This document shows, piece after piece, positions 7,507 through 16,634 of a DNA stretch of 64,000 bases (position 1 is the first letter of the stretch; each line of letters begins with the position of its first letter). The translations under genes and the position numbers were made by a program. The stretch covers positions 3,906,001-3,970,000 of the forward strand of contig NZ_CP128187.1 of NCBI RefSeq assembly GCF_035207705.1, read 5' to 3'. The notes below the pieces were generated by a model. It saw nothing but the letters and a program-made list of their open reading frames with translations, ran no database searches and was not told the origin of the DNA. This stretch comes from Maribacter sp. BPC-D8 (GTDB taxonomy: Bacteria; Bacteroidota; Bacteroidia; Flavobacteriales; Flavobacteriaceae).

Positions 7507-9099
7507 TTAGCTTAAGCTCATTTTCGACTTCGGCCGTTGCTCAAAGAATTCGATATAACTTGGTGGATTTTCAACAACACCACGCTTGGAAATTAGTTTA
7601 ATATCAATATTTCTTTCTTTGGCCTTTAGGCTAAAATCTTCTAAAATTTCAACAATATCGTAATCTAAAAATCTAGTTTTTAAGACATCAAGTTCTAAAT
7701 ACGTGTCATGAGGAAGACTATCTAGCTCTTTTAGAATAGCACCTTTGTTGAAAAAAGTAACTTCTTCTGCCAAAGTCATTTTAATTCTATGCTTACCATT
7801 ACTATTATCTTCGATATGAAGAAAGTGAGAGTTTTGGTAGCTTTTAAGTAAAATAACTACAATACCTACGGCAAGACCTAGACTAATACCTATCAGTAAA
7901 TCTGTAAATACAATACCTAAAACCGTAACAAAAAATGGTATAGATTGTTTCCATCCTAATTTGTACATTTTTAAGAATAAAGCTGGTTTAGCCAGTTTAA
8001 ACCCTACAATAAATAAAATTGCAGCTAAAACCGATAACGGAATCATATTCAATAATGTAGGTATCAAGACTACAGAAATCAATAATAAGAAACCATGAAT
8101 TATGGCAGATAATTTGGTTCTACCACCAGATTGTATGTTGGCAGAACTACGAACGATTACTTGTGTAATTGGCAAACCACCAATAAGGCCAGATACAATA
8201 TTACCGGCACCCTGTGCAAGCAATTCTCTATTGGTTGGAGTTACATTTTTATGCGGATCTAATTTATCGGTAGCTTCAACACAAAGTAAGGTTTCTAAAC
8301 TGGCAACTAATGCAATGGTAAAGCCAGTAATCCAAACTTGCGGATTAGTTATGGCAGTAAAATCAGGAAATCGAAACTGACCTATAAAAGATGAAATATC
8401 TTCTGGTACAGGAACACTGACTAAGTGATCTTTTGATATTCTTAAGACTTCATTGTCTTGGGTGAAAACATAATATAAAATACCAATGGCAACAGCTACT
8501 AAAGGGCCTTGAATAATTTGAAATACTTTCCCTTTTTTAGAAAGTACCTTATCCCAAAGTAAAAGGATGGCAAGACCAATTATGGCAATTAAGGTAGCAC
8601 CTGGGCTAATATTATTAATAGCATTAAGGATTTCAGAAAACGTATTTTCACCATCTACTTGAAAAAACGCCCAATCACCTTCTGGGTCAGGATCGTAACC
8701 GAAAAAGTGAGGAATCTGTTTTAGAATGATAATGATACCAATACCGGTAAGCATGCCTTTAATTACAGAAGATGGAAAATAATAACCAATTACACCGGCC
8801 TTTAAAATTCCGAATACCATTTGAATAACACCACCTAGCACTACAGCGACTAAGAAATTTTCATAACTGCCTAGAGTTCCAATTGCTGTTAATACAATTG
8901 CAGCTAGACCTGCCGCTGGGCCACTAACTCCGATTTTAGAGCCACTAAGAGCGCCCACAAAAACACCACCGATAATACCGGCAATTACACCTGAAAATAA
9001 TGGAGCTCCACTAGCTAAAGCAATACCTAGACATAATGGTAGTGCAACGAAAAATACAACGATACTCGCAGGAATATCATTTTTGATATGTTTAAACAT
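7507..9099 (-). CDS. SulP family transporter, probable bicarbonate/anion permease (SulP2)
   Basis: The 530-residue protein has a SulP core with about 10-14 helices (residues 10-420) and conserved stretches such as VALPLCLGIALASGAPLFSGVIAG, GVSGPAAGLAAIV and GLIGGLPITQVIVRSSANIQSGGRTKLS. A short STAS-like tail follows (about 430-510), in which the usual DxSG loop reads DVLKTRFLDYD, so it is degenerate. This subtype often lies beside carbonic anhydrase and is then thought to import bicarbonate. It is the first gene of a three-gene unit with Usp and CA. Sulfate cannot be excluded from sequence alone. Confidence 0.9.
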   Translation of the reverse strand: MFKHIKNDIPASIVVFFVALPLCLGIALASGAPLFSGVIAGIIGGVFVGALSGSKIGVSGPAAGLAAIVLTAIGTLGSYENFLVAVVLGGVIQMVFGILKAGVIGYYFPSSVIKGMLTGIGIIIILKQIPHFFGYDPDPEGDWAFFQVDGENTFSEILNAINNISPGATLIAIIGLAILLLWDKVLSKKGKVFQIIQGPLVAVAIGILYYVFTQDNEVLRISKDHLVSVPVPEDISSFIGQFRFPDFTAITNPQVWITGFTIALVASLETLLCVEATDKLDPHKNVTPTNRELLAQGAGNIVSGLIGGLPITQVIVRSSANIQSGGRTKLSAIIHGFLLLISVVLIPTLLNMIPLSVLAAILFIVGFKLAKPALFLKMYKLGWKQSIPFFVTVLGIVFTDLLIGISLGLAVGIVVILLKSYQNSHFLHIEDNSNGKHRIKMTLAEEVTFFNKGAILKELDSLPHDTYLELDVLKTRFLDYDIVEILEDFSLKAKERNIDIKLISKRGVVENPPSYIEFFEQRPKSKMSLS

Positions 9100-9168
9100 G
9101 TAAATAATATAATTGTGCCCTCGAATTAGTTCAGGACAGATTAGTTAATTGATAAAAAACAGAAATGA

Positions 9169-9462
9169 CTAAATAGCCTGGTCTGGTGGGGGAGATAATA
9201 CTTCTAATGATAGGTCTTGGTAACCTTCAATATTAAAGCTGCTATTAATTGAATTTTCAAAAATGGCAACTATTGAAAAATCTAAAGAATTTTCTTTGAC
9301 GAACTTTTCTTCACCCATAGATTTTTTACCAGACTCTTGTTCTTCTTCATTAAGATTGGTAATTACAATTGGGTTTTCAACATCGCATAGCGTTATTATG
9401 CTTGGTGCAGTAACTGCAAAAAGCCATAATAACAGTAAAGTAATGCGTGCGAAAAATGTCAT
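9169..9462 (-). CDS. Small membrane-anchored or secreted protein of unknown function
   Basis: The 97-residue product starts with one hydrophobic helix (about residues 4-24, RITLLLLWLFAVTAPSIITL) that could be a signal peptide or an anchor. A short, acidic, mostly hydrophilic remainder ends in PPPDQAI. I recognise no domain. It lies 59 bases after the Bat operon and 69 bases before SulP2, on the same strand as both, so it may belong to either unit. A near-consensus -7 box (TATCTTTA read on the minus strand, 9481-9488) lies just upstream. Its reality rests on the clean start, the signal-like N-terminus and the filled gap. Confidence 0.65.
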   Translation of the reverse strand: MTFFARITLLLLWLFAVTAPSIITLCDVENPIVITNLNEEEQESGKKSMGEEKFVKENSLDFSIVAIFENSINSSFNIEGYQDLSLEVLSPPPDQAI

Positions 9463-9521
9463 ATACTAAAAAATCAACCGTAAAGATAGTGCTGAAATGG
9501 TTAAAAACTGTTAACAATTTT

Positions 9522-10283
9522 CTAAAAATCCTTTAACAGTTTAAGTTCGTTGCTTTGAATCCACCCTGTTTTACCATCTGATAATGCAATTTTATTCCAA
9601 TCATTTAACTGATCTAAAACATTTACTTTTGTTCCTGCATGAATCAAAAATACTTCTGCACTGTTATTGTTGGGCTCAGATTTTACAATGCTTTCTTCGG
9701 CGAATATTATTGCAGGTTGATTTTCATCAAAATCATTTCGTTGAATAAATGCAAAAAGAACAGAAATTAAACATAAGAACAGCGCAAGTAAACTACCAAT
9801 AAATGTAAATCGCTTTCTAGTGCTGTAACTAGAGTTGTAAAAGTAAATATATAAGAGAACAAAAAGTAACATAAAGCTAATGGCTACATACGCCCATTGG
9901 TCAAATGTTAATTTACCTGTTATGTTTTTATACAATTTTGATAATCCCGTTTCGGGCATTGTATCAATAGCATCTATGGTCATATTCTGAGCATAGCTCA
10001 AATTTGTTTTTATCTCTTTATCGTTTGGTGATAGCAATAAAGCTTTCTCATAAAAATAGATGCTTTCAGCAATTTTATTAAGCTTGTAATACGAATTGCC
10101 TAGGTTATAGTATACCGCAGTAGAATGCTTGCCATTACTTAGAATATCGTTATAATAAGTTACTGCCTGCTCATACTCACCGGCATTATATGCTTCGGTA
10201 GCCTGCTCAAACAATTTGTCGTTCTGAGCGGCACAAAAGAGAACCGAGAAAAGGCTAATAAGGGTAGCTAGCTTTTTGAACAT
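9522..10283 (-). CDS. batE: BatE-like protein: TPR repeats, two membrane helices, SH3-like domain
   Basis: The 253-residue protein has a signal peptide (cleavage after about AAQ, residue 20). TPR repeats follow at about 25-95 (AYNAGEYEQAVTYYNDIL, YYNLGNSYYKLNKIAESIYFYEKALLL), then two membrane helices (about 130-150 and 160-180) and a bacterial SH3-like domain (about 190-250, ending DWNKIALSDGKTGWIQSNELK). This order is the known BatE layout. It is the last gene of the Bat operon and starts 2 bases after BatD ends. It is probably a periplasmic scaffold in a membrane-associated MoxR/VWA complex linked to stress tolerance. Confidence 0.87.
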   Translation of the reverse strand: MFKKLATLISLFSVLFCAAQNDKLFEQATEAYNAGEYEQAVTYYNDILSNGKHSTAVYYNLGNSYYKLNKIAESIYFYEKALLLSPNDKEIKTNLSYAQNMTIDAIDTMPETGLSKLYKNITGKLTFDQWAYVAISFMLLFVLLYIYFYNSSYSTRKRFTFIGSLLALFLCLISVLFAFIQRNDFDENQPAIIFAEESIVKSEPNNNSAEVFLIHAGTKVNVLDQLNDWNKIALSDGKTGWIQSNELKLLKDF

Positions 10284-10285
10284 AC

Positions 10286-12076
10286 TTATAATTGTTTATC
10301 CATTATAGAAATTACCTCGCTTGCCTTATCATAATCGGCTTGCATTTGTACGTTTGAGAATGGGCTATATCTTGCCGATTCGCAATTTTTAAGAAGTGCT
10401 ATAAAGCTATCTGTCGCAGTGTCGTCTATTTGCCTTTCTGTAAGTAACTCGGTAATTTTATCTTTACTGAACTCTGAGGTTTCAATTTTCAGCTTAGCCT
10501 TTAAGTAATTATGCAGCGCTCGTTCAAGGGCAACATAAAAAGATTCTTTATTACCCAGTTGTTTTCTTGCGGCAGATAAATACTTGCGGGCAAGTCTGTT
10601 CGCTTTTCTAATTTTATTACCTACAATATCACCAGCCATAGCATCTCTTTTCTTTCTAAAGAAAATGGCTAAAGGAATTAGTAATAACGGACTCAATAAC
10701 CACGCGTAGAAAGAGGTGGAATTGAAAAAGTAAGAAGCTGATTTGCTTGTTAGATTAGGTGTAAGTTTCAAGAAATTGAATTCATTTCCGCTGCTAATAA
10801 CAGATTGTTTGTTGCTATTAGTATTTGCATCAGAATTAGAAGAAGCACTTAGCGGACCTTCTAAAACATTAATAACAATTTCATCAGATGTAAGCGTTTT
10901 ATATTTTCCGGTGGAAGGATTAAAATAACTAAAGCTCAATGGTGCTATAGGATATTTACCTCTAAAAGAAGGCACGATAGTGTATTGGTTACTCACCTTA
11001 CCCTGCATACCTGCCAAAGTTGTTCTGACACCTTCTGTAAACTCAGGCTCATAAACTTCTAGCGCACTTGGTAATTCAGGTTCTGGGAGTTTAAATAATT
11101 TTAAATTTCCCTTACCACTTACTTCTACCGTTGCTTGTAAAGATTCTGAAGCGTTCAAACTTGTTTTGCTTGTGTTTACCACAAAATCAAAATCACCGAC
11201 AGCACCATTAAAATCAGCAGGTTGATTGTCTATTGGTAATGCTTTTACATTAATAGTTCTACTACCGGCGGATACAGTTTTATTAGTTTGGGCATACATT
11301 CGTTGACCAAAGAAATCTCGTCTTGCAGTAGGTACATCTACCGTTACCTCAAGAGATAAAGGCTCGATGTTTAATTTTCCAGATTTTTGCGGATAAAGAA
11401 CAACACGTTTTAAGATTACATAACGATATGGTTTGCCTTTGTAAGTGCCATTTTGCGCACTAAGCATGTTTACTTTAATATCTTGACTCCAGAAATTATT
11501 ATAAGTAGGATTGTCTAAAGGTTGATAATTCGACACTCTAATATCTGGGCTTACATACAACTTGTAGATAACGGTAATTGCTTCATTTAAATACGGATCG
11601 GTTTTTGAAATCTCGGCAACCAAATGTAAATTTTCATCTGCTATATCATCCGCCGTCATTTGATCACTAGGCTTATCTACAGCTGCAGTTACTTCTACAT
11701 TTTGCGACAATGACTTATAGGTTTCGCCACCAATTACAATAGATGCTTGTTTAATCGTGAATTTTCCTCTAGCAGTTGGGGATAGTGTGTATGAATATGA
11801 TTTGGAGTAACTTCTAACACCATTAATCCATGAAGAACTAATAGATTGAGAAGGTCCCATAACTACTTTGAATCCGTTGAAATCTGGCGGACTAAAATTA
11901 TCGCCATCACGGTTCATAATAAAATCTACACGTAGTCTTTCGTTTAGACCAAGCTTAGGTTTGCTTAGTTTCATCTCAAAAGTAACGGCACTATTATCTT
12001 GACCCATCATCAAAATTGATGATAGAAAAACGGTTAATACTAACCCAAGTTTAGCTATGGACTTAAAGTCTACCAA
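10286..12076 (-). CDS. batD: BatD-like oxygen-tolerance protein
   Basis: The 596-residue protein has an N-terminal signal/anchor (about 8-25) and a long periplasmic part built of beta-rich repeats (NLHLVAEISKTDPYLNEAITVIYKLYVSPD, then SGKLNIEPLSLEVTVDVP and a further Ig-like stretch GNLKLFKLPEPELPSALEVYEP). One membrane helix lies at about 455-475 and is followed by a cytoplasmic helical tail. This is the BatD family architecture. It overlaps the end of the upstream TPR gene by 7 bases, which points to coupled translation. Its precise biochemical role is not known; it is proposed to help present substrates to the BatA/BatB VWA proteins. Confidence 0.9.
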   Translation of the reverse strand: MVDFKSIAKLGLVLTVFLSSILMMGQDNSAVTFEMKLSKPKLGLNERLRVDFIMNRDGDNFSPPDFNGFKVVMGPSQSISSSWINGVRSYSKSYSYTLSPTARGKFTIKQASIVIGGETYKSLSQNVEVTAAVDKPSDQMTADDIADENLHLVAEISKTDPYLNEAITVIYKLYVSPDIRVSNYQPLDNPTYNNFWSQDIKVNMLSAQNGTYKGKPYRYVILKRVVLYPQKSGKLNIEPLSLEVTVDVPTARRDFFGQRMYAQTNKTVSAGSRTINVKALPIDNQPADFNGAVGDFDFVVNTSKTSLNASESLQATVEVSGKGNLKLFKLPEPELPSALEVYEPEFTEGVRTTLAGMQGKVSNQYTIVPSFRGKYPIAPLSFSYFNPSTGKYKTLTSDEIVINVLEGPLSASSNSDANTNSNKQSVISSGNEFNFLKLTPNLTSKSASYFFNSTSFYAWLLSPLLLIPLAIFFRKKRDAMAGDIVGNKIRKANRLARKYLSAARKQLGNKESFYVALERALHNYLKAKLKIETSEFSKDKITELLTERQIDDTATDSFIALLKNCESARYSPFSNVQMQADYDKASEVISIMDKQL

Positions 12077-12924
12077 TCTTTTTCGGTTTTAATTTTAGCA
12101 CCTTTTACTTTTTTAGCATCGATTTTATCTTGCACCTTTTTTTCTGCATTTTGCATGGCTCTCAATAAATTCTCGACCTGCTGCTTAGAAAGTTGATTAG
12201 GTCTGGGTTGTTGTTGCTCTTGTTCGTTGTCGCCATCGCCCTGTTCAGGTTTCTTCTTTTGATCAGATTTGTCTCCTTCGCCATCCTTATTATCGTCTTT
12301 CTTCTCTTCGTCTTTATCGCCTTCGTCACCCTTGTCACCGTCTTCGCCTTGATCTTTCTTATCCTCGTTGTCGCCCTCGTCCTTTTTATCTTCGTCTTTG
12401 TTCTCGTCTTGATCTTTGTCTTTATCCTTATCGTCTTGATCTTGCTTGTTTTCTTCTTGCTCTTTTTTCAAAAGCTCTTTTGCCAAGGCTAAATTATAAC
12501 GAGTTTCTTCATCTGTTGGATCATTACGTAAGGCTTCCTTATAAGCTTCTACCGCCTTAGCATAATCTTTACGCTTCATGAAAACATTACCCATATTATG
12601 GTAAGCTTTGTGTTTATCTGCTTTAGATGTAGATGCTTCGCCAGCTTCTTTAAATCTACCAAAGGCTTCATTATATGTTTCATTTTCGTAATAGGCGTTA
12701 CCTAAATTATAGGGGGCTGCACTATTATCTGAACTTTTTGAAATTGCCTTTCTATAATCTACTTCTGCAGCAATAAAATCATCTTCTGATAATGCCTTGT
12801 TAGCATCCCAAGTAAGATTGGTAGATGATTGTAAAGACTTTTGTTTTTCTTTCTCATCAACCTCTTGAGCAAAAGATGAAAAGCAAACAAAAAGTAGTAT
12901 TAAAACTGTATTTATTTTATTCAT
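12070..12924 (-). CDS. batC: BatC-like TPR protein with a long acidic/lysine low-complexity tail
   Basis: The preferred start gives MNKINTVLILLFVCFSSFAQ, a good signal peptide; a start four codons further upstream (12936) is possible. TPR repeats cover about residues 35-150 (AEVDYRKAISKSSDNSAAPYNLGNAYY, YHNMGNVFMKRKDYAKAVEAYKEALRNDP). A tail of about 90 residues is almost only D, E, K, G, N and Q. A final helix (QLSKQQVENLLRAMQNAEKKVQDKI) closes it. The start overlaps the end of batB by 8 bases. BatC proteins are thought to scaffold the Bat complex in the periplasm. The tail is unusually long and may bind cations or stay disordered. Confidence 0.86.
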   Translation of the reverse strand: MNKINTVLILLFVCFSSFAQEVDEKEKQKSLQSSTNLTWDANKALSEDDFIAAEVDYRKAISKSSDNSAAPYNLGNAYYENETYNEAFGRFKEAGEASTSKADKHKAYHNMGNVFMKRKDYAKAVEAYKEALRNDPTDEETRYNLALAKELLKKEQEENKQDQDDKDKDKDQDENKDEDKKDEGDNEDKKDQGEDGDKGDEGDKDEEKKDDNKDGEGDKSDQKKKPEQGDGDNEQEQQQPRPNQLSKQQVENLLRAMQNAEKKVQDKIDAKKVKGAKIKTEKDW

Positions 12925-13972
12925 TTCTTTTCTCATTGAACAAATTGAGTTTCTTTAACCAGCTTGTCTTGCGGTCCAAGATAAATATATCTAAAAAGAG
13001 AAGCAACAATGCCCCGCCAATAAACCATTGAAACTGATCTTTATATTCTGCGAATTGTTTGGCTTCGAATTCCTTCTTATCCATTTTCAACAATTCTTCT
13101 TTAATAAATTCTACGGCTGCATCAGTATTAGAGCCATCTATATATTGCCCATCACCTTCATTTGCGATATCTACTAAAACACTCTCATTTAATCGAGTAA
13201 TTACAGTTTCACCTTGAATATCTTTTTTTAAGCTTTCTAAAATTCCGTTTCTTTTAATCGGAATCGGAGCACCTTTTTCTTTACCAACACCAATAGTATA
13301 AATAATAATACCTTCATCAACGGCATCTTCTACAGCATCTAATGTAGAACCTTCAGAATGATCTTCACCATCAGAGATAATGAATAATACACGGTTGGTC
13401 TGTTCTGCATCATCGTAATAAGTAGTAGCTAATTCAATCGCTTGGTCAATAGCCGTACCTTGAGATGTTAGCATGTCTGTATTCATGCCCTGTAAGAACA
13501 TCTTTGCAGCGCCATAATCAGTTGTAATCGGTAATTGCGGGTACGCTTGGCCAGCATAAGCGATAATACCAATACGGTCACTTGCAAGTTGATTTATAAT
13601 TTCAGAAACCAATCTTTTTGCCTTCTCCAATCTGTTTGGGGCAATATCTTCTGCAAGCATACTTTTACTAACATCAACAGCAAAAACAATATCTACACCT
13701 TCTCTTTTAACGGTCTCTAGTTTTGTACCGATTTTAGGATTTACCAGACCTACAATCATTAGCGCCAATGCAAGAATAAAAACGACCAATTTTAAACCTC
13801 CTTTGTTATAAGAACGATTTGGTGTCAGCCTTTTTAAAAGTTCAGTGTCTGCAAACTTCTTTTGTGTTCTCTTTTTCCATACCAATAATAATAGGAACAA
13901 CACCACTATCACCGGAATGATAATGAGTAAATAGAAATATATTTTTTCGTCGTACTGTACCATATTATACAA
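12917..13972 (-). CDS. batB: BatB-like VWA domain membrane protein
   Basis: The 351-residue protein has two N-terminal membrane helices (about 12-32 and 55-78), a von Willebrand factor A domain with a complete MIDAS (DVSKSM near 98-103, the T in PITTDYG, and IISDGEDHSEG), and a C-terminal helix (about 315-335). The VWA domain binds a divalent cation and mediates protein contacts on the outer face of the inner membrane. It overlaps batA by 8 bases. Batteries of VWA proteins driven by a MoxR ATPase are the core of the Bat system. Confidence 0.92.
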   Translation of the reverse strand: MYNMVQYDEKIYFYLLIIIPVIVVLFLLLLVWKKRTQKKFADTELLKRLTPNRSYNKGGLKLVVFILALALMIVGLVNPKIGTKLETVKREGVDIVFAVDVSKSMLAEDIAPNRLEKAKRLVSEIINQLASDRIGIIAYAGQAYPQLPITTDYGAAKMFLQGMNTDMLTSQGTAIDQAIELATTYYDDAEQTNRVLFIISDGEDHSEGSTLDAVEDAVDEGIIIYTIGVGKEKGAPIPIKRNGILESLKKDIQGETVITRLNESVLVDIANEGDGQYIDGSNTDAAVEFIKEELLKMDKKEFEAKQFAEYKDQFQWFIGGALLLLFLDIFILDRKTSWLKKLNLFNEKRNE

Positions 13973-14963
13973 AGCTTCTAAAAAGCGTGTTTCTTAAAAT
14001 CCATTCTAATAAAAGCAAACCTCCAGCTAATAAAATCCAAAGTCTAAATTTCTCTTCGTATCGGTAATATTTAAATTCCTCTACCTCCGTTTTTTCTAGT
14101 TTGTTGATTTCATCATAGATTTCTTCTAGAGATTCGTTGTCAGTGGCTCTAAAATATCTACCGCCTGTTGTATTTGCGATATCTTTCAGTAATTCTTCGT
14201 CTATTTCTACTTGTCGCATGCCAAACCTAAAAGAGCCATCGGCATTATAAGAAATAGGTGTAAGTGCATTTCCGTTTGTACCTAGACCAATAGTATATGT
14301 TTTAATTCCAAATTCGAGAGCAAGTTCAGATGCGGTTTGTGGCTCAATAAAACCAGTATTGTTAACACCATCGGTCAACAAGATGATGATTTTACTTTTC
14401 GCCTTACTATCCTTTAAACGGTTTACAGAAGTTGCTAGTCCCATACCAATGGCGGTACCATCATCTAATTGACCGTATGAAATTTCTGAAAGAGCATTTA
14501 GCACAATGGCTTTATCTGTAGTAATGGGTGTTTTAGTATACCCTTCACCAGCATAAGCAACAAGACCAATACGGTCATTAGGTCTTTGCTTGATGAAATC
14601 TGCAGCAACTTCTTTCAGTGCCGATAGTCTGTTAGGTTTTAAATCTCTTGCCAGCATACTAGAAGAAACATCAATGGCCATTACAATATCAATACCTTTT
14701 GTTGTTTTGGTTCGTGTAGATATATCTTCTGTCTGTGGTCTTGCCAATGCTACAATTATGGCGCCTAATGCCAATATGCGCAGAATGAACAAGCCTGGTT
14801 TTAGTTTAGGTAAAATACTACTATAGGTAAAACCTTTTGCGCTAGAAATTCGCAAAGATGCGGTTTGCTCCTTTTGTTTAAATATATACCACACGATTGC
14901 TAATGGCAGTAGTAAAAACAGCCAAAAGAAATCAGGATTTGCAAATGATATATTCTCGAACAT
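13965..14963 (-). CDS. batA: BatA-like VWA domain membrane protein
   Basis: The 332-residue protein has membrane helices at about 10-26 and 57-74, then a VWA domain with an intact MIDAS (MAIDVSSSMLARD, the T in TPITTDKA and ILLTDGVNN), and a C-terminal helix (about 308-325). It is a paralogue of the next gene, BatB. The start codon follows the stop of the preceding membrane gene without a gap (14963 against 14964), so translation is likely coupled. Confidence 0.93.
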   Translation of the reverse strand: MFENISFANPDFFWLFLLLPLAIVWYIFKQKEQTASLRISSAKGFTYSSILPKLKPGLFILRILALGAIIVALARPQTEDISTRTKTTKGIDIVMAIDVSSSMLARDLKPNRLSALKEVAADFIKQRPNDRIGLVAYAGEGYTKTPITTDKAIVLNALSEISYGQLDDGTAIGMGLATSVNRLKDSKAKSKIIILLTDGVNNTGFIEPQTASELALEFGIKTYTIGLGTNGNALTPISYNADGSFRFGMRQVEIDEELLKDIANTTGGRYFRATDNESLEEIYDEINKLEKTEVEEFKYYRYEEKFRLWILLAGGLLLLEWILRNTLFRSFV

Positions 14964-16634
14964 TTATAATTCTGTTTTTACTTCAACCGATGCTAAAATT
15001 CGGTCTACTATTTCTTGTGCGTACGTGTCATCTTTTAACCAAGTAAGAATTACATACTGTTGAAAACCTTTTCCTCCAAATAGAAGCACGGTATATTCGC
15101 CTTCCATTAATTCTTCGGATCCTGGTGCTAAAAATTTACCACTACCATAAACTTTCACCCCTTTAACGCCACTTATGGTGCTAAACTCTTCTTGTTTGGT
15201 AATGATGTTCTTTGCACCCTGACTTTCAAAATTCGATAAAATCTGTTCAATGGTTTTATCAAACTCTGGCTCCACATCTTTTTGTGCCAGTGTTACAGAT
15301 GTTGTTGCTAAATTAAAAAGACCAATCGGGCTAGAATATTGAAATGCCTGTATATCTTCAATGGCGGCTTTAGCTTCTGCTGGTAATTTTATTTTTTGAC
15401 GTACCAGAACTTGAGGAGTCTCTAATTGAATAGGAGGAAAACCATAACTACTACGTACCCATTCGCCCTCTAAAAGTTCTTTTGTAGGGTGCCCTAAAAC
15501 GGTATCTTTTAAGTAACCGAATCCGAATTTTACCCCGGCAATGGTAATGCCTATTAGAATTAAGGCAACGGTAGATATTATAGCAATTTTTATTTTCTTC
15601 TTTTTAGCCTTACGCTCAAGCTCTTCTTGATATTCGGCTTGTTCTAGCAACTCTTCTTCAGTCGGTTCTGGTAAAGCCTCGTGTGTTTTTTCTACAATCT
15701 GCTCAACTAGCTTTCTATCTTGTTCTGCAACCAATGTAGAAGGCTTGTTCTTGGCGAATTTTACTAAATCTGCCGTTTGTAATATTTGAGAAAATTGTTT
15801 GATGGTTTCATCATCTAATTGCAATTCTCCGGCATCTTTTAAAAGTTCTAATTTTTCGATCAATTGACCTGTGGTACTTTCTAGAGCCGTAACATTTGCA
15901 TCTTCTTCTAAATAAGAACGCACAATAGTGGTCAATTCAGAATAGTATTCTTTGTACTCGTCTTGAATTAGATATTTAGAATTTTCTAAACGTTTAAGTT
16001 CTAATAAAGCTCTGTCATACGGTGGTAAAAGTGCAACTTTTTCTTCTTCGGTAAGTGGTTTTTTACGAAATACGAACCAGTAAAGAAGTGCACCTAAAAT
16101 TAGCAATATCAATAAGCCTATCAATAAATACTTCCAAAAAGCTAGATTGCTTTTTTCGACATTGATAAGTGGTTTAATGTCGTACATTTTCTGATTTAAG
16201 GTATCTACTGGTATGGTAGCTACATTGATCAGTGTAGAATCGGTCATATAGCCGGTACCATTAATATCTATACGTTGCGATGGTAATTTGTACGCACCAG
16301 AATCGAATTGGGTAAGGGCATATATTTTTTGAAGTGTAAGTCTGTCTTTTTTTCTTGTGGTATCTGTAGCGAATGCCTCTACGGTTTCTAAAGGAGAAAA
16401 TGTTTGTCCCTCTGGGAAAATGACAAAATCGGTTGAATCAATATCAACCGTAACCGTCCATTGAACCTGTTCGCCAATTTTAATAAAAGTGGTATCGACC
16501 TTTGTTGTAATATTTGGACGTTCTTGAGCAGATAGTTCAACGAAGAACAGTAGAAATACCAATAAAGGTGAAATTCGTTTTATGAACGAAACACCGCTTT
16601 CAATTGTTCTATTAGTAGTAATCATTCGTATCAA
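14964..16634 (-). CDS. Bat-operon membrane protein, BatD-like N-terminus plus C-terminal extension
   Basis: The 556-residue protein has a signal helix (about 20-36), a beta-rich periplasmic domain (about 40-155) that looks like one BatD-type module, and a membrane helix (about 166-188). A cytoplasmic helical segment (about 195-330) resembles the DUF4381-like regions of MoxR operons. A second membrane helix lies at about 350-372, and an extra C-terminal domain of about 180 residues (VLGHPTKELLEGEWVRSSYGFPPIQ onward) follows, which I do not recognise. Stop and start codons overlap the DUF58 gene by 4 bases. The extension is larger than a plain operon partner and may be a sensor or substrate-binding part. 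Confidence 0.75.
   Translation of the reverse strand: MIRMITTNRTIESGVSFIKRISPLLVFLLFFVELSAQERPNITTKVDTTFIKIGEQVQWTVTVDIDSTDFVIFPEGQTFSPLETVEAFATDTTRKKDRLTLQKIYALTQFDSGAYKLPSQRIDINGTGYMTDSTLINVATIPVDTLNQKMYDIKPLINVEKSNLAFWKYLLIGLLILLILGALLYWFVFRKKPLTEEEKVALLPPYDRALLELKRLENSKYLIQDEYKEYYSELTTIVRSYLEEDANVTALESTTGQLIEKLELLKDAGELQLDDETIKQFSQILQTADLVKFAKNKPSTLVAEQDRKLVEQIVEKTHEALPEPTEEELLEQAEYQEELERKAKKKKIKIAIISTVALILIGITIAGVKFGFGYLKDTVLGHPTKELLEGEWVRSSYGFPPIQLETPQVLVRQKIKLPAEAKAAIEDIQAFQYSSPIGLFNLATTSVTLAQKDVEPEFDKTIEQILSNFESQGAKNIITKQEEFSTISGVKGVKVYGSGKFLAPGSEELMEGEYTVLLFGGKGFQQYVILTWLKDDTYAQEIVDRILASVEVKTEL

Noticed and set aside
3953..9099. Simple sulfate uptake system
   Set aside because: No sulfate adenylyltransferase, ABC subunits or cysteine genes are near, while carbonic anhydrase is in the operon with SulP2.
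12193..12492. Hydrophobic 99-residue reading frame on the plus strand
   Set aside because: It is the reverse reading of the acidic/lysine tail of the BatC-like gene. GAA/GAT/AAA-rich codons read backward give Phe/Leu/Ile/Val by composition, and no gene signals are present.
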